64,000 nt of DNA, from the NCBI GenBank assembly GCA_963576475.1, contig OY754968.1, forward strand, positions 20,074,734 to 20,138,733, written 5' to 3'. Below the pieces are notes generated by a model. The model saw nothing but the letters and a program-made list of their open reading frames with translations. It was not told the origin of the DNA and ran no database searches. This document shows, in pieces, positions 9,079 through 20,872 of the stretch. Position 1 is the stretch's first letter. Every line of letters begins with the position of its first letter. The translations under genes and the position numbers were made by a program. The DNA is from Molanna angustata (lineage: Eukaryota; Arthropoda; Insecta; Trichoptera; Molannidae).

Positions 9079-12000
9079 AGTTTTAATATATATTTTTTAA
9101 AAATTTTAGCACATTTTTTAGTAAATTTTTGTTACATGTTTTGTTCAAAAAGAAATGATTATCATTTTAACATTGTACATTCTTTTATATTCATCGCTAT
9201 TATCTTTGATTGGTGATTTTAAACAATTTTTAATATATTTTTATGCATATTTTAGCATTTTTTAGCGAATTTAAAATTTTTATATTTTTGTTACATGTTC
9301 ATAAAAAAAACATTTACGTTCATAATTTCAATATACTACAATGTTATTTGAACAAATACTAATCTTAAAATTGATAATGAATTATTTAAATGAAATAATG
9401 TGTAATATTTAATTTCTTTCTACTTTTTATTAACAAAGATATTGCCTATTCTATGAAAGATATGTAAATAATCAGCTTTGCAAGAGTGATGAATTGTTTC
9501 GCATAAAAGTTAAAAAAAAGAACGTGGCTGACGGGCGGATCAGTGGAAGAAAAATTCTGTATATTAAGGTATTGTAAATTTTTAATTAACTTCACTTTCA
9601 CTTAAAACAAAAAATATTGTTGTAGATAGCCATTTTTTTTTCATGTGTCATTTCATGCAAAACTTATTTGATTAATCGTAAAATATTATTATTGTATTCG
9701 TAAGTACTAAAAAAATCTATTGATTTTCAAAAATGTGGAACTATTTTATTCCAACAAGATTCTATAAATTATTAAACAATTTAATTATCTTTTGGTAATG
9801 CTATCCACTTATTGTAATTTTTGCTAAAAAAAACGATTTATTGTGTATATTAAGCATGTCTTACAACATTGTAACATTTATATTTTTTATAAAATAAAGT
9901 TGCATTTTTTTATTTTTAAGAAAGAATTTCATTCACATTCAAACATTTTATTTGAAAATGAAATTTTATTTTGGTTGCATTAAATATAAATTGTAAATTA
10001 ATAATTAATTTGATGACATTTCACTATGATCATTTATGTTGAAAAGTAAAAAAATAATATTCAAGTCCCATTTATACTTCGTTTAGGTACCTAATAATAA
10101 TTTCATATTGTAATCATTTTTGTATTATTTTTTTCATATTATCAACTGACGAGACGAAACCCGCATAGAGAGAAACACAGGATGTTGAAAAATAAACCTT
10201 CATATTGTCTAAATTGCTGCAGTAAGCAAAATATCAACCGCCAGAGATCATTACTTTGGAGTACTTATTAAAAAAAGCTAAGTTTTTAATTTAAATTTAA
10301 TTAATCTAACTAGAAACATTCTTTGAAAAATATATTTTCAAAATGAAATTTTTAAAAAATTGATAAAGTAATTTATAAAGTCAAAGATCAAATTTTTAAT
10401 ATAGTAAAAAAATAATTGATTGTAAAAGGTACATTTTTGTTCACGAAAAGTGATTTTATTATATATACATACATATTATTTTTAAAATTGATTATACAAA
10501 ACAGAAGTTTTATAAAACAATTACTTTACTTTCTCAATATTATGTAGTAAAAATATCCGCATATTAAAATGCATAAATTGACGAATTTCATTAATACATT
10601 ATTTTGAAGTCATATATATATATTTTTTTTTGGTTGAATTTTTCAAATATTTTTTTGTATCAAATTAAACTGGAACTTTACAAACAACCTGTATTCAAGA
10701 TATAAACAAACAATATTCCGTGACAGTTTTTTTTTGGCGCCAAAAGAATACTATGTCACGATGTTATTGTCGCCTATTATTTGTGTGAAGGTACCGATTG
10801 GTGTTTTTAAGTGCACAAAAATATTCGATTGTGTACATTTTGCACTTTCATACCAACAAACATAAAGGACTCAACCAACAATTTATTATAGCGAATTTAT
10901 TTTTAAAGAAAATTATCTTAATTTTTTATTCATATTACCTCGTAATTTTTAACAGTATTCTAATCATTTCATTTACCAAAATCAACAACATTTATGAATA
11001 ATTATTTAATTCTTATAACATAAAAATAATATTACTTTAATTTAAACGAGTCTCAATAATTCATATGGAGAATATTTATACCTATTGTGATGGGCTCCAC
11101 CCTAACCTGAACTAAATATCGTCCTAAACTATTTTCTGTGGATCCATAACCTCCTAAACTAGCTAGCTAAACTACCTATTAAAATCTAACGTCTATTTCC
11201 TAGTACTATAGCTAATTTCCCTAACTAGTTTATCCTCTACCTGTAAGGTAAATCTAGAATTTATTACATCTATTTGAATATTCATTATTGAATGATTCTA
11301 TCATGAAAGAACATCGTATAATTCTATCTTATTTCGCTAATTTTATATGTTTTTCAACGGATTTTGGCCAATGATCGTCTAGTAATTATTATTATTATTC
11401 ACGTTCAAAAGGACCCTCTACGTTGTGTTTTATTTACGAGTTATAAACAGACGAATATTTATAATAAAATTTATATATATTATATTAATAATTAATAAAT
11501 TAACAGACTCCACGACTGTTGAAAGATAGTTAATATTTACATACAAAATTATAACTACAGGATTATTAAATTCGTATAATGTAATGATAAAACTTCGATT
11601 CTCAACCCAAATTATGTAACTTAATTGTTACTCAATTTGATCGATATATGTATATTAATATACCTACAGACGTGGTAAATTTTACTTTATAATAAAATGA
11701 ATCTTTAACAAATCTACTCTCTTATATTTATATATATATATAGAAGATAATGCATTCATATACCTACAGACTTAATAGGATGACGAAAGTTTTCATAAAA
11801 CAAGTTCATATGATTCTCATAAACAAAAACATAAATAAAACTCAATAGAAAATACGATATATGCTTCTTAACGCTTTTTCACACTCATGGAGGTTAGGAA
11901 ATAACGAACTTAAGTTTTCCTACCTTTTCGTATATCCTGCTATAATGAAAACATATCAAAACAATACCAAAATACATTATATAACAAAAGACAATATTTA

Positions 12001-15000
12001 TATGCAATCGACGATCTTTCCATGAGTGTGACGTAAATAGTTTTATATCAAATATTGTTAGATGTCCAATATATCTTTATAATGTTAGTTTTCAGGACAC
12101 GAATTTTCCTTCTACAGTAACAGATGGAAACATGAATATTTTGATTACTTTAGATAAAATGGTTATTTCAAGACACAAAGGATGATACTTTGATTTCCAT
12201 TAGCGATGTCTAAGCGACATTTTAAGGCTTCTACAAAATGGGTTAGTAAAGTTTTGTGTTTTTCACTCGATTTTCATACTTCATCTGACATTTTAAGGTT
12301 AGGGAAATTCAGATTTTCAAGAAGATCATGCTAATTTTTCATGCTTCATGCAGTCTCTGGCCCCGAATACATCGCCAAAAACTCATCCTGAGCAACCAAT
12401 TTTAGCTACTCTCAGGTCTGAGTGCACTAAACTACGATTAATTAGACTACCTGTAACACCATGCAGTACTGTATATTAAAATCAATAATTCTAGATATGA
12501 TAATATCCAAGGTATCATCTGGGACCTCTTAGTCTAGCGAGAGTCTCTAACCATTAACCACATAAAGGATATAATCGACCAATGGACCTGAGACCAAATC
12601 AGGTTTTTAAGGTAGTTAGGACAAAGGTATTACCGATTTTTAGTATTATATTTGATTAAAGAAGTACTTTACTTACTATTGTCGATAAGTAAAATACTGG
12701 AATTAAGGACAGGAAATAATACTTATTAATTTTCTACGAGATAAGATAACTTATCAACTTAACATGCATTTATAGGAAAGGAATTATTGAGTTTTGTTAG
12801 TATTATAATGCTATTAGTAATTTAAATAAAGAAATAATTTATGAATCACTAAATTCTACATGCAAGCAATTTTTATGGAATTAGGATTATACAAGTTTAC
12901 TTCATTTCACTCTGTCAGTTATAAAAACACAATACTTCACATATAAAATTAATAAAATATAGAAAATTTTCAAATAGGTTTAATGTTTAAAATAAGATTA
13001 TGTTTATTCAAATTGTACTTGAAAGAAAATTCAAAATAGTTTAAAAATGGTTATATTTCCCAATTTATATTCAATTTTTCATGTATTCTCATCTTATTAC
13101 GTCAAAAGAAAATAATTAAATTGTTAGTAAATAATAAAAAAAGGACTCATCGATCTCCAGCGTAATTCTTCTCGTACTGCACTGAATTTAATTTACGGTA
13201 GCGAATAAGTTACTGATTATTGTTAATAGAGAATAAAAAGGAAAATATCACTTTACTTCACGATATAAATACACAATTAAATAATATTATTTTTAAAAAA
13301 AAAACAAACTCTTTCGCGTGTCGCGAGCAAACGACCGCCCCCCTTCTCCCTCCAAATGCTATCTTAACGAGTGCATTTAACTCCTTTCAAAATAAGACCC
13401 CCCTACCCAGCAACTAACTCCCGATTCTCCTTGAAAAATCGACCGTCTCTGTTCGCGGCTAGAGACTCATTAAACTTTTAAAGTAAGATCAGACCGCTCA
13501 ACCCCATCTCGTAGGTACACTTCCCTACTCTCCTATTCCCCAACAACACCAGCAATAAAAACATATCCCCACACATATACGCACATATGAATACCTCTCT
13601 CAATATGCAGATACCAAGGCCGATAAATTACTCAAACATAGATTATGTGCACCGTATAAAAGAAAACAAATAATAAGCTGAACAAAATTGAGTCATCACA
13701 CTATGTACAAGCAATTTTTTTAAATACCTATATACTTTACTTATTTCGAAATAAAAAATATGTCACATTTGGCAAAGTATTAAATACCTAAGAAACACTT
13801 AGAAAAATAACGATACCTAAAAGGACTTAACAAAAATTGAAACATTTTGGACTTAGAATAATTTGATCATTTCCAACACTTAGAAAAAATTTTCAAAAAA
13901 AATATTTTTATTTTATTAATGCAAGGTACCTACTTTTATGAATTGAATATATTATGCCTACTATTATTATATATACTCATATACCAGATACAACGGTAAT
14001 CATTTATATTTGAGAAATTTAAAGTTTACTATTGTCAATCATGTTTATTTATGTCAACAAGACAACAACCAATGTATTATTATGATCATCATCATCATTA
14101 ACGAAGACTTCAAGCTATCAACAAACCAAGACTCCGGACGACCCTGTTCCCGTAGATGTCAGAACAAACCAAGACACCGGATGACCCCTCCCCGTAGATG
14201 TCAAAACAACAACTGCAACGATCTACAACGGCTTGCAACGGCCTACAACTGCTATCTACAACCATCCAAACATCAAACAACAGCGTCAAAATGGACAACT
14301 ACAGAGGATTCACTCACCTCTTCAAACCAAATACAACTTCTAGAATTTCTACAATTGTAAACAACGATTTTGACTCATCACAGAATATCAACTCGCCTCT
14401 TCACTTCATCGTAGCCACTGCTTGACCATCACTGCATCAACAAGATGTCAATCAACCATCCACCGTGCACACACATATATACATACAACCCTACGAGCGC
14501 ACAAAACCGTCCCCGTATCACCGATACTACTGCCTTGAACGAGGAACGATTTTGGATGATGACTGTTTACGTCTCTAGCCGCTCCCAATTTCTACGTAGC
14601 TGCCTTGAGGAGCTAATACTGACCTCCTCCTGTTACTAGAAATTCATCAGGTTATACTGGAGTATTGGGTTTCTCCAAAGCCGTCAATTCTCGACGCACC
14701 GCAAGCATTTGAAGGCTAACTGGATCAAATTTCCAAAGATGTCAGTTCACGACACGCCGCAACCCCCAGACACCCTCGTGTTTCGCCCCTGTACTGGCAC
14801 ACGCAGGAAGCTGTTGGACTTATATATATTTATTTATTTATTTATATGCACACTTATGCACGCAATACACGGATGCAACATGGCAAGCTACAAATGACAG
14901 TCATTTTTTTCGAAGAGAACATCATACACATCGTCCTCACATATTTACGGTATTCCCTGCAACGTACTCCAGGATGCCCTAATTATAACGACGTACTTTT

Positions 15001-15158
15001 TATCTGTGATATCCCATTTGTAAATAATATTATCTACTATGTAACATAAATTTAAATTTTTTTTTTCTGTATAATTACAGATTGTTCAGCGATGCTGAGG
15101 GTCGAGGGCCTATGTTCAATGCTCGATGGACATAGTCTTGATATCGTCTTACAGACTT
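9079..15158 (+). other. Non-coding interior of the LTR element
   Basis: Very AT-rich from 9.1 to about 13.2 kb, then less so. No gag or pol motif was seen in any frame. Visible structure: a palindrome TTTTGGCGCCAAAA (10732-10745) between CGTGACA and TGTCACG arms (10719-10760), and a 43-bp direct repeat at 14123-14207 built on CCGTAGATGTCA. The 116- and 75-residue overlapping frames at 14010-14425 resemble no family I know. Confidence 0.7.
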
Positions 15159-15166
15159 GAGGGAGG
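15159..15166 (+). other. Polypurine tract of the LTR element
   Basis: GAGGGAGG lies three bases before the 3' LTR start, the expected primer position for plus-strand DNA synthesis. Confidence 0.65.
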
Positions 15167-15169
15167 CTG

Positions 15170-15636
15170 TGTGGCGAGGATGTACCTCCCCATCATCGAT
15201 GCCATCTCGCTCGGACGATCTCGCTTATCACGAAGATTGCCGAAGACGACCGACAGACAGCACATCGTATTTCAATCAACTAACGTGGCGATTGATTCGC
15301 TCGTCAGCCCAGCGTTCAAGCACAGTGTTCAATAATTATAATATTTTATCCCGACCGACCCTAGTATCGCGAAGCAATCTAATTAAATTTGTTAACTGTT
15401 TTAATCTGAAAATATAATTAATCTGAGTAAGTTTTCTTTTATTATGAAACCTATCATCATTCTATTATTTCAATTATAAATAAATAGCTGAGTAAAACAA
15501 TTGCAATATCTAAAAATAGATGTATGTGTTTTGGGAGATGAATTTAGAACACGCAATAAACTCGCAACCTTTTCTGATTTCTTATTAATAATCTTATTAA
15601 ATATATAACTTCCTCCCAACGCACATACCGCTAAAT
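15170..15636 (+). repeat. 3' LTR
   Basis: Same 467-bp length as the 5' copy, with two substitutions and no gaps by reading. A polyadenylation-like ATAAATAAA stretch lies near 15477. Past 15636 the sequence leaves the element and returns to the L2-like LINE tail. Confidence 0.9.
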
Positions 15637-15720
15637 ATTCAAAGCGCCCTTGAGGTGAGGTTATCACAAAAACGGCGCTATAAAAAGTATCCCAATTTAT
15701 TATTATTATTATTATGTTAC
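15637..15720 (+). mobile_element. 3' end of the L2/CR1-like LINE split by the LTR element
   Basis: AAAGCGCCCTTGAGGTGAGG..CACAAAAACGGCGCTATA followed by (ATT)n. The same tail, less conserved, follows the L2 C-terminus at 26232-26300. It continues the fragment interrupted at 8597. Confidence 0.7.
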
Positions 15721-16071
15721 TAAATATAGTTCCTTAAATATTAAATTATAAAATCATAGAAATAAGCATTTTTGTTGATCATGCTGCCAGGTATTGGAAA
15801 TGTAGGTATATTCTGATCATTTTTCAAGAAATCAATTTGTTTTATGATATTTAAAATTTTAATCCCAAAAACAGTTTTTTTTTCTTGACCTGCCAGTTAT
15901 TGGTGACTTCACTTTATTTATTATTGTTGTGTTGTATGTAGAATATAAAGTAGAAAATTTAATCAGCTTTCAAATAAACTACTTTTTCTAGATCTTATAA
16001 TTTTCGAGTTATAAGCGAGAAACCAATTAGACTAATTTTAAGGCTACCCCCCCCCCCTCCCTTCAGCTCAC
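15721..16071. other. No gene seen
   Basis: AT-rich, with a C-run at 16047-16057 just beyond the candidate exon's donor side. Confidence 0.4.
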
Positions 16072-16180
16072 CGTCGGGTCGGGTATTTTTAGGATATTCA
16101 CATCCTTGATGGGACCCCAAACCCATTCCTGAAGTCGAAAATTTCGCTCCTCTCCGTGCAACCATTCGTTGACCGGACTA
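16072..16180 (-). CDS. Candidate host exon, product unknown
   Basis: On the minus strand a coding-like stretch translates to PVNEWLHGEERNFRLQEWV, then WGPIKDVNILKIPDPT, and ends at a strong donor (ACG|GTGAGC, complement of 16071-16066). The acceptor is one of two close AG dinucleotides (exon start 16180 or 16177), with a poor pyrimidine tract. The composition is clearly less AT-rich than the flanks. The domain is not recognised. Orientation agrees with the fibronectin-like exon at 716-891. The donor phase (codon boundary) does not fit that exon's phase, so at least one exon would lie between them, or the genes differ. It could also be an unrecognised TE fragment. Confidence 0.35.
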
Positions 16181-16866
16181 CTTATGTATAAATTATGTTC
16201 AGTAAATAAATGGAAAAAATTAAAATTAGTAAACCTACCTATGTATATATGTATGTAATAAATCATATTATATGCACAATTAATTATAATGTAGGTAGGT
16301 GGGTATGTATATGATGTTTACATTTAGTTTGAATGCCGTTCCGTCACACTACATCCGCAGGATATGCCCCGTGAACAATAATAGTCAGATATAGGTACAT
16401 AAATATATACATATTATACATCATGTATTGTGCTACATTATAAAATGCCACGAAACGAGACACCACAAAACTATACAATACAATTTTATTTAAATTTCAT
16501 CAATATCCATTATGAATTCTGGCCTCATCCAAAACATCGGTGTCCTTATCCAGTCCTTGCTTATGCCAAGGAAATACAAATTTTCATGGACAGTGTATGT
16601 TCATCTATTTCGATTTTCAGGTGATTCAGAAAAACGAGTCGTTGGATTTTCTCCTCAAATGTACCTATTGTATATTGAATGCGTCTTCGTCTGATGCCCA
16701 TGATTGGATGCAATCAACTGGAATTTAAGCAATCAATGATTTCCAGATGATTGCTAGTGTTCACAGGAATCATAAATCAATCATTTTTTTTATTTACTCC
16801 CAAAATAACCTCTTACCTACATGATGCGTCAATAAAGCATTCAATATAAATCATAAAACAATTACA
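16181..16866. other. No gene seen
   Basis: AT-rich with GTAGGTAGGTGGGTATG near 16292. Short overlapping frames at 16430-16728 have no recognisable product. Confidence 0.4.
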
Positions 16867-16976
16867 AAATAATTAAATGATATACCTACACCTGTATTTA
16901 CACAAAGAATTTGAAATAGTTAAATAATTAAATGATATACCTACACCTGTATTTACACAAAGAATTTGAAATAGTT
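16867..16976. repeat. 55-bp tandem duplication
   Basis: Two identical consecutive copies of a 55-bp unit containing TGATATACCTACACCTGTAT and CACAAAGAATTTGAAATAG. Either a recent replication-slippage event or an assembly duplication. Confidence 0.85.
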
Positions 16977-17499
16977 AAAATTGGTTATCTGTCTATAGTT
17001 CATTAAAGATTATAAAAAGTGGTATACGTATTTTTTTAACCTTTTGTGGAGCAGGCCAATAAGCTACAACCCTGATAGTTTGCCCGTAAATATAGCCCTG
17101 ATTCTTGCGTGAAGTATTATATTGAATATAAGTATGAATATTATAATAATGAATTCGTTTCCTTGCGTTCAACATAAGTGCGAATATTTTTCCAACAATC
17201 CAGTATTTAGAGAGTGAAGTTGTATACAAATAAACCAACGTGTTGTTGAAATAATTGTTCAAAGATTGTCTAGAAATGGATATTGTTGAACGCATCGAAA
17301 AAGTTCGATTATGAAAAATCTATGATTATGGCATCAGACCCTTATCGAAAACACTCGTGCCAAGTGATTATATTCTTGGATCTTCACTAAGACAAAAATT
17401 GTTACTTGATTTGTTAATTTCTAAAACGGTTAGTTCAAATTTTTTTTCGAATAATTCAACTAAAAAATATTCATCGTAATTACTCAAGAATGAGACATA
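16977..17499. other. No gene seen
   Basis: Runs from the duplication to the L2 fragment. A 100-residue minus-strand frame (16993-17295) has no recognisable motif. Confidence 0.4.
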
Positions 17500-18120
17500 A
17501 ACACTTATAAATGCATTTGTCATATCTCTGTTTGATTACTGCAACGGTATTCATGCTGGATCGCTAAAGTATCTATTTGCCAACTCGATAACTTACAAAT
17601 GTTATTTAATGCAGCGGCAAGGGTTATTATTTATGGTGCGGAAAAATAATGTCGCGAAACGCCTCTTCTTATCTTATAAATGAATTACATTGGTGGTAGT
17701 GTCTAAACCGAATTGTAAACGAATTACACTGGTGGAAGTGTCCAGACCGAATTGTAAATAAATTATACAGGTGGAAGTGTCCAGACCGAATTGAAAAAAA
17801 AAACACTTGTGGAAGTTTCCAGACCGAATTGTAAATGAATTACACTGGTGGAAGTGTCCAGACTGGATTGTAAATAAATTACACTGGTGGAAGTATCCAG
17901 ACCGAATTAACTGTATTATTTGAATGAAGATATTCAATGCTTCGAACAACCTAATGCACGATCAGAAAATCAATTCCTTAAAAGAGTTGGACTGCGACAA
18001 AGACACACTATAATCATATAATTTAGCGCGAGTGGTTTCATAAAATTGAATAGATTTTCTCCATAATAAATCCGCGGTTCCGAGAGCAACCTTTAATGAA
18101 TAAACTTAAAGAAATTGTAT
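17500..18120 (+). pseudogene. L2/CR1-like LINE reverse-transcriptase fragment interrupted by a minisatellite
   Basis: Translation with frameshifts gives ISLFDYCNGIHAGSLKYLF, then LQMLFNAAARVIIYGA, then RNASSYLINELHWW. This matches the L2/CR1 C-terminal series 'sLDYCNsllaGlp..LQ.vqNaAARli...LHWLPv..RI'. The LHW..PDRI segment is then repeated in tandem (17683-17908). Downstream, ILRGSESN-like residues may be the WNxLP region, but this is weak. Several stops and frameshifts; dead copy. Confidence 0.65.
17683..17908. repeat. 39-bp minisatellite inside the LINE fragment
   Basis: About six units around TTACACTGGTGGAAGTGTCC and AGACCGAATTGTAAA. In the LINE frame one unit reads LHWWKCPDRIVNK, corresponding to the LINE motif LHWLPVxxRI. 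The minus-strand 91-residue frame over it is a repeat artefact. Confidence 0.8.
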
Positions 18121-18384
18121 TTTACTGAGCAACATAATGCATAAAATTGAACAATTTTAAATCCCATCGTAACTTCAATTTTCATGAACACTTCCCACTT
18201 TCAAAAGAAATCTGAGGAAACATTTCCTTACACGTAACATTTAAATTTGTCTCTATCCTATCCTTGTCCCCCCCTCTCCTGTCCCCTCCATTTTTTATTA
18301 TTTTATATGTATTTATATTTTCATTGTATATTTTATTCATATAAATTGTTGGTACGTATCATAAAAACAATTTGATTCACCAAA

Positions 18385-18480
18385 TGAATATGGTTGGTTG
18401 GAAGATATTGCCATTAGGCAATAAGCCCACCATTGTTCACATTTGCTCAAATTGTTTTAAATACATAAATATACCTTAGA
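18385..18480 (+). mobile_element. LINE/SINE C tail fragment
   Basis: GGTTGGTTGGAAGATATTGC, AGGCAATAAGCCCACC, and a tail. Same 3' block as SINE C and the LINE tails at 44830 and 50410. Confidence 0.6.
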
Positions 18481-18496
18481 TTATATATGTATTCCA

Positions 18497-19300
18497 ACTG
18501 TCCATTCGTTCAAGAGAATGAAATTCTTTTGAAGGAAGAGGCAGTTTAAATCCAAAACGCGTGTATGAAGGAATTGTATGCAGGGTCTACTTTTTCACGG
18601 CTTTTCCAACTTTGAAGTCAAAAACACCAATTTAGAGGCTTTGCAGCATATATGTTCCCATACGGATTTCGTGTGTCTGTGTGTGTGTCTGTGTCCCCCC
18701 CTTTTATAATTTTTGATCCGCTCAATTCACAGAGCCCAAAATTTCAGAATATATAAAAAGTTATAGGCCTACAAAAATTTTACACTCAGAATTTTGAATT
18801 TTTGTTTCAATCAGGGGTTATCAACTTTTGAATTTTTGTTTTTTTTTTCCATATATCTCAGAAACCATATAAGCTAGAATGCTGAAAATTGGTAAAAACA
18901 TAGGCAAATACAAAATCCCAAATATCTTTTTTCAAAAAAATTCCAGAGATTCTCAAACATTTTTTATTAATAAAAATATTTTTTTATTATAAATTTATGA
19001 GTTTAACTGCCTATATTTCCAAATATTTTAAAAATATCATAAAAAGCCGAAACACCCGGATTAGATAATTTAATTTTCTATAAAAAATATTAATATTGTA
19101 GAGGTAAATCTCATTTTTTTAACAATTTTTATAAAAATTGAATTTAGTGACGACATCGCTTCATGCAATTTGTGTGGCAGTCGCCTATACACATATGTAA
19201 GAAGACTTAATAGTTTGATACTTAATCTCCAAATATACATACAAAACCATCATGCTGTTTTCATATTCCGGGTAGGAAAAAAGGACTGACCTCCACACTA
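18497..19300 (+). repeat. Dispersed repeat D, copy 2 (longest)
   Basis: Same blocks as copy 1 in the same order, from CGTTCAAGAGAAT to GGGTAGGAAAAAAGG, with an extra segment around 19000-19160 that is absent or shorter in copy 1. A GT-rich run (TGTGTCTGTGTGTGTGTCTG) sits at 18670-18690. Confidence 0.65.
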
Positions 19301-19954
19301 TCCTATCTTGACATACATACCTACATGTGTTGTATAGAAAACAAAATATCTTAAAATATTCAATAATTTGGATTTTTGGGTTTATAGTTTGGTACTTATT
19401 CTTCAACTATACATACTATCGCTATCGACAGTTGGATCTTATGTGTTACATGCAACTAGTATACTTAGAAGCGAGATCGAAATATTGCATAAAAAATATC
19501 TACCAAATATTCCATATGACTTTGAAATAATTCACAAGCTTCATTCCTTGGAGATACTCACTTATAGTTAGGTACTTTAGTTATTTCCCATGTAAGTATA
19601 CAACATACATATATGTACGATACCTTACTTACCTACAAAATGACAATTTGCTGAATAGGGCTGCAGCAACATATTAATAACATTGTCATTACCAACTGAA
19701 TTTATTTATGTGTATGATTTTGTAATAATCTTTTGCTGATATTGAATAATAAAAATAATATAAATTTGATAATGCAATCAATTTCCCTGTCTTTACTTCA
19801 TATACTTTCATTGTTTTTTCATTGTTTACCTACTTTGATTTTGATAGTAGTTTTAACTCTGTCATTATCAAGGTTAATCATTATTTTTTACTATGTACAA
19901 TGTACATAACCCATTACGTTGCCTTCGTTTATATTACCACTTCGTTTACGTACC
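19301..19954. other. No gene seen
   Basis: AT-rich lead-in to the 48-bp array; no recognisable feature. Confidence 0.4.
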
Positions 19955-20528
19955 TACCTGCATTCTGGATACGATTCTCAGGAAAGAAGACATCTATTTA
20001 CGTACCTGCATTCTGGATACGATTCTCAGGAAAGAAGACATCTATTTACGTACCTGCATTCTGGATACGATTCTCAGGAAAGAAGACATCTATTTACGTA
20101 CCTGCATTCTGGATACGATTCTCAGGAAAGAAGACATCTATTTACGTACCTGCATTCTGGATACGATTCTCAGGAAAGAAGACATCTATTTACGTACCTG
20201 CATTCTGGATACGATTCTCAGGAAAGAAGACATCTATTTACGTACCTGCATTCTGGATACGATTCTCAGGAAAGAAGACATCTATTTACGTACCTGCATT
20301 CTGGATACGATTCTCAGGAAAGAAGACATCTATTTACGTACCTGCATTCTGGATACGATTCTCAGGAAAGAAGACATCTATTTACGTACCTGCATTCTGG
20401 ATACGATTCTCAGGAAAGAAGACATCTATTTACGTACCTGCATTCTGGATACGATTCTCAGGAAAGAAGACATCTATTTACGTACCTGCATTCTGGATAC
20501 GATTCTCAGGAAAGAAGACATCTATTTC
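19955..20528. repeat. 48-bp minisatellite derived from SINE C
   Basis: Twelve essentially identical 48-bp units (TACCTGCATTCTGGATACGA, TTCTCAGGAAAGAAGACATC, TATTTACG). The unit aligns with the SINE C stretch GTCCTGGGTTCGATACC..AGCAGAGGAGAAATTTATT, which holds the B box. The array runs straight into the rest of a SINE C copy (20529-20665). Because 48 is a multiple of three, all three plus frames are open (220-280 residues). These are not proteins. Confidence 0.9.
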
Positions 20529-20665
20529 AAATTATATCTCACTCACATTATTCTTGCTTCGATGGGCTGGAATCACTCTGATTAGTGGGAAAAAATTTAC
20601 ATATGGCAATAATCTCGCCATTTGCGCACAGTACGGAAGTATTTATTATTTTTTATATTGTTGAA
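20529..20665 (+). mobile_element. SINE family C, 3' half attached to the minisatellite
   Basis: ATCTCACTCACATTATTCTTG, GATGGGCTGGAATCACTCTG, GGCAATAATCTCGCC, GCGCACAGTACGGAAGTATT and a T/A-rich end. The head has been replaced by the 48-bp array. Confidence 0.75.
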
Positions 20666-20872
20666 AATACAATATTAGTACCTAATATGTAGGTAGGTAC
20701 TTAATATTATTGCTTAATAATATGAAATGGTTCACGAACAGCAGTAAAATGCTATCTTCATTTGTATTTTTGTACATTTTATATCGTAGATGTCGAGGTG
20801 ATAGCATAAGTACCAAGAAGTAAATAATTTGAGTATCTGTTTTTTTTTACCTACAGCCAGATTTGGAAACGA

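Larger units (their letters stand above)
8598..15636 (+). mobile_element. Full-length non-autonomous LTR retrotransposon
   Basis: Two direct LTRs of 467 bp enclose about 6.1 kb. A primer-binding site starts at 9065 and a polypurine tract ends at 15166, so both ends are structurally complete. By reading, the LTRs differ at only two positions (GAGAG/GACAG and TAGTTG/TAGATG), so the insertion is young. The interior holds no open frame above 116 codons and no visible protease, reverse transcriptase, RNase H, integrase or CCHC motif. Because the LTRs have hardly diverged, the coding region was probably missing when the element inserted, as in large non-coding LTR derivatives (LARD type). It would depend on proteins of an autonomous relative. 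The insertion splits an L2/CR1-like LINE fragment (8430-8597 and 15637-15720). The target duplication is unclear: ATATA lies on the left and an A/T-rich near match on the right. Gypsy versus BEL/Pao cannot be decided here. Confidence 0.85.

Noticed and set aside
14010..14425. Two overlapping 75-116-residue frames inside the LTR element as a gag-like gene
   Set aside because: No CCHC knuckle or known gag pattern; includes a 43-bp direct repeat and lacks a supporting downstream pol.
19822..20664. 280-, 230- and 220-residue open frames in all three plus frames
   Set aside because: The 48-bp unit is a multiple of three and free of stops, so all frames stay open; this is a SINE-derived minisatellite, not a protein.
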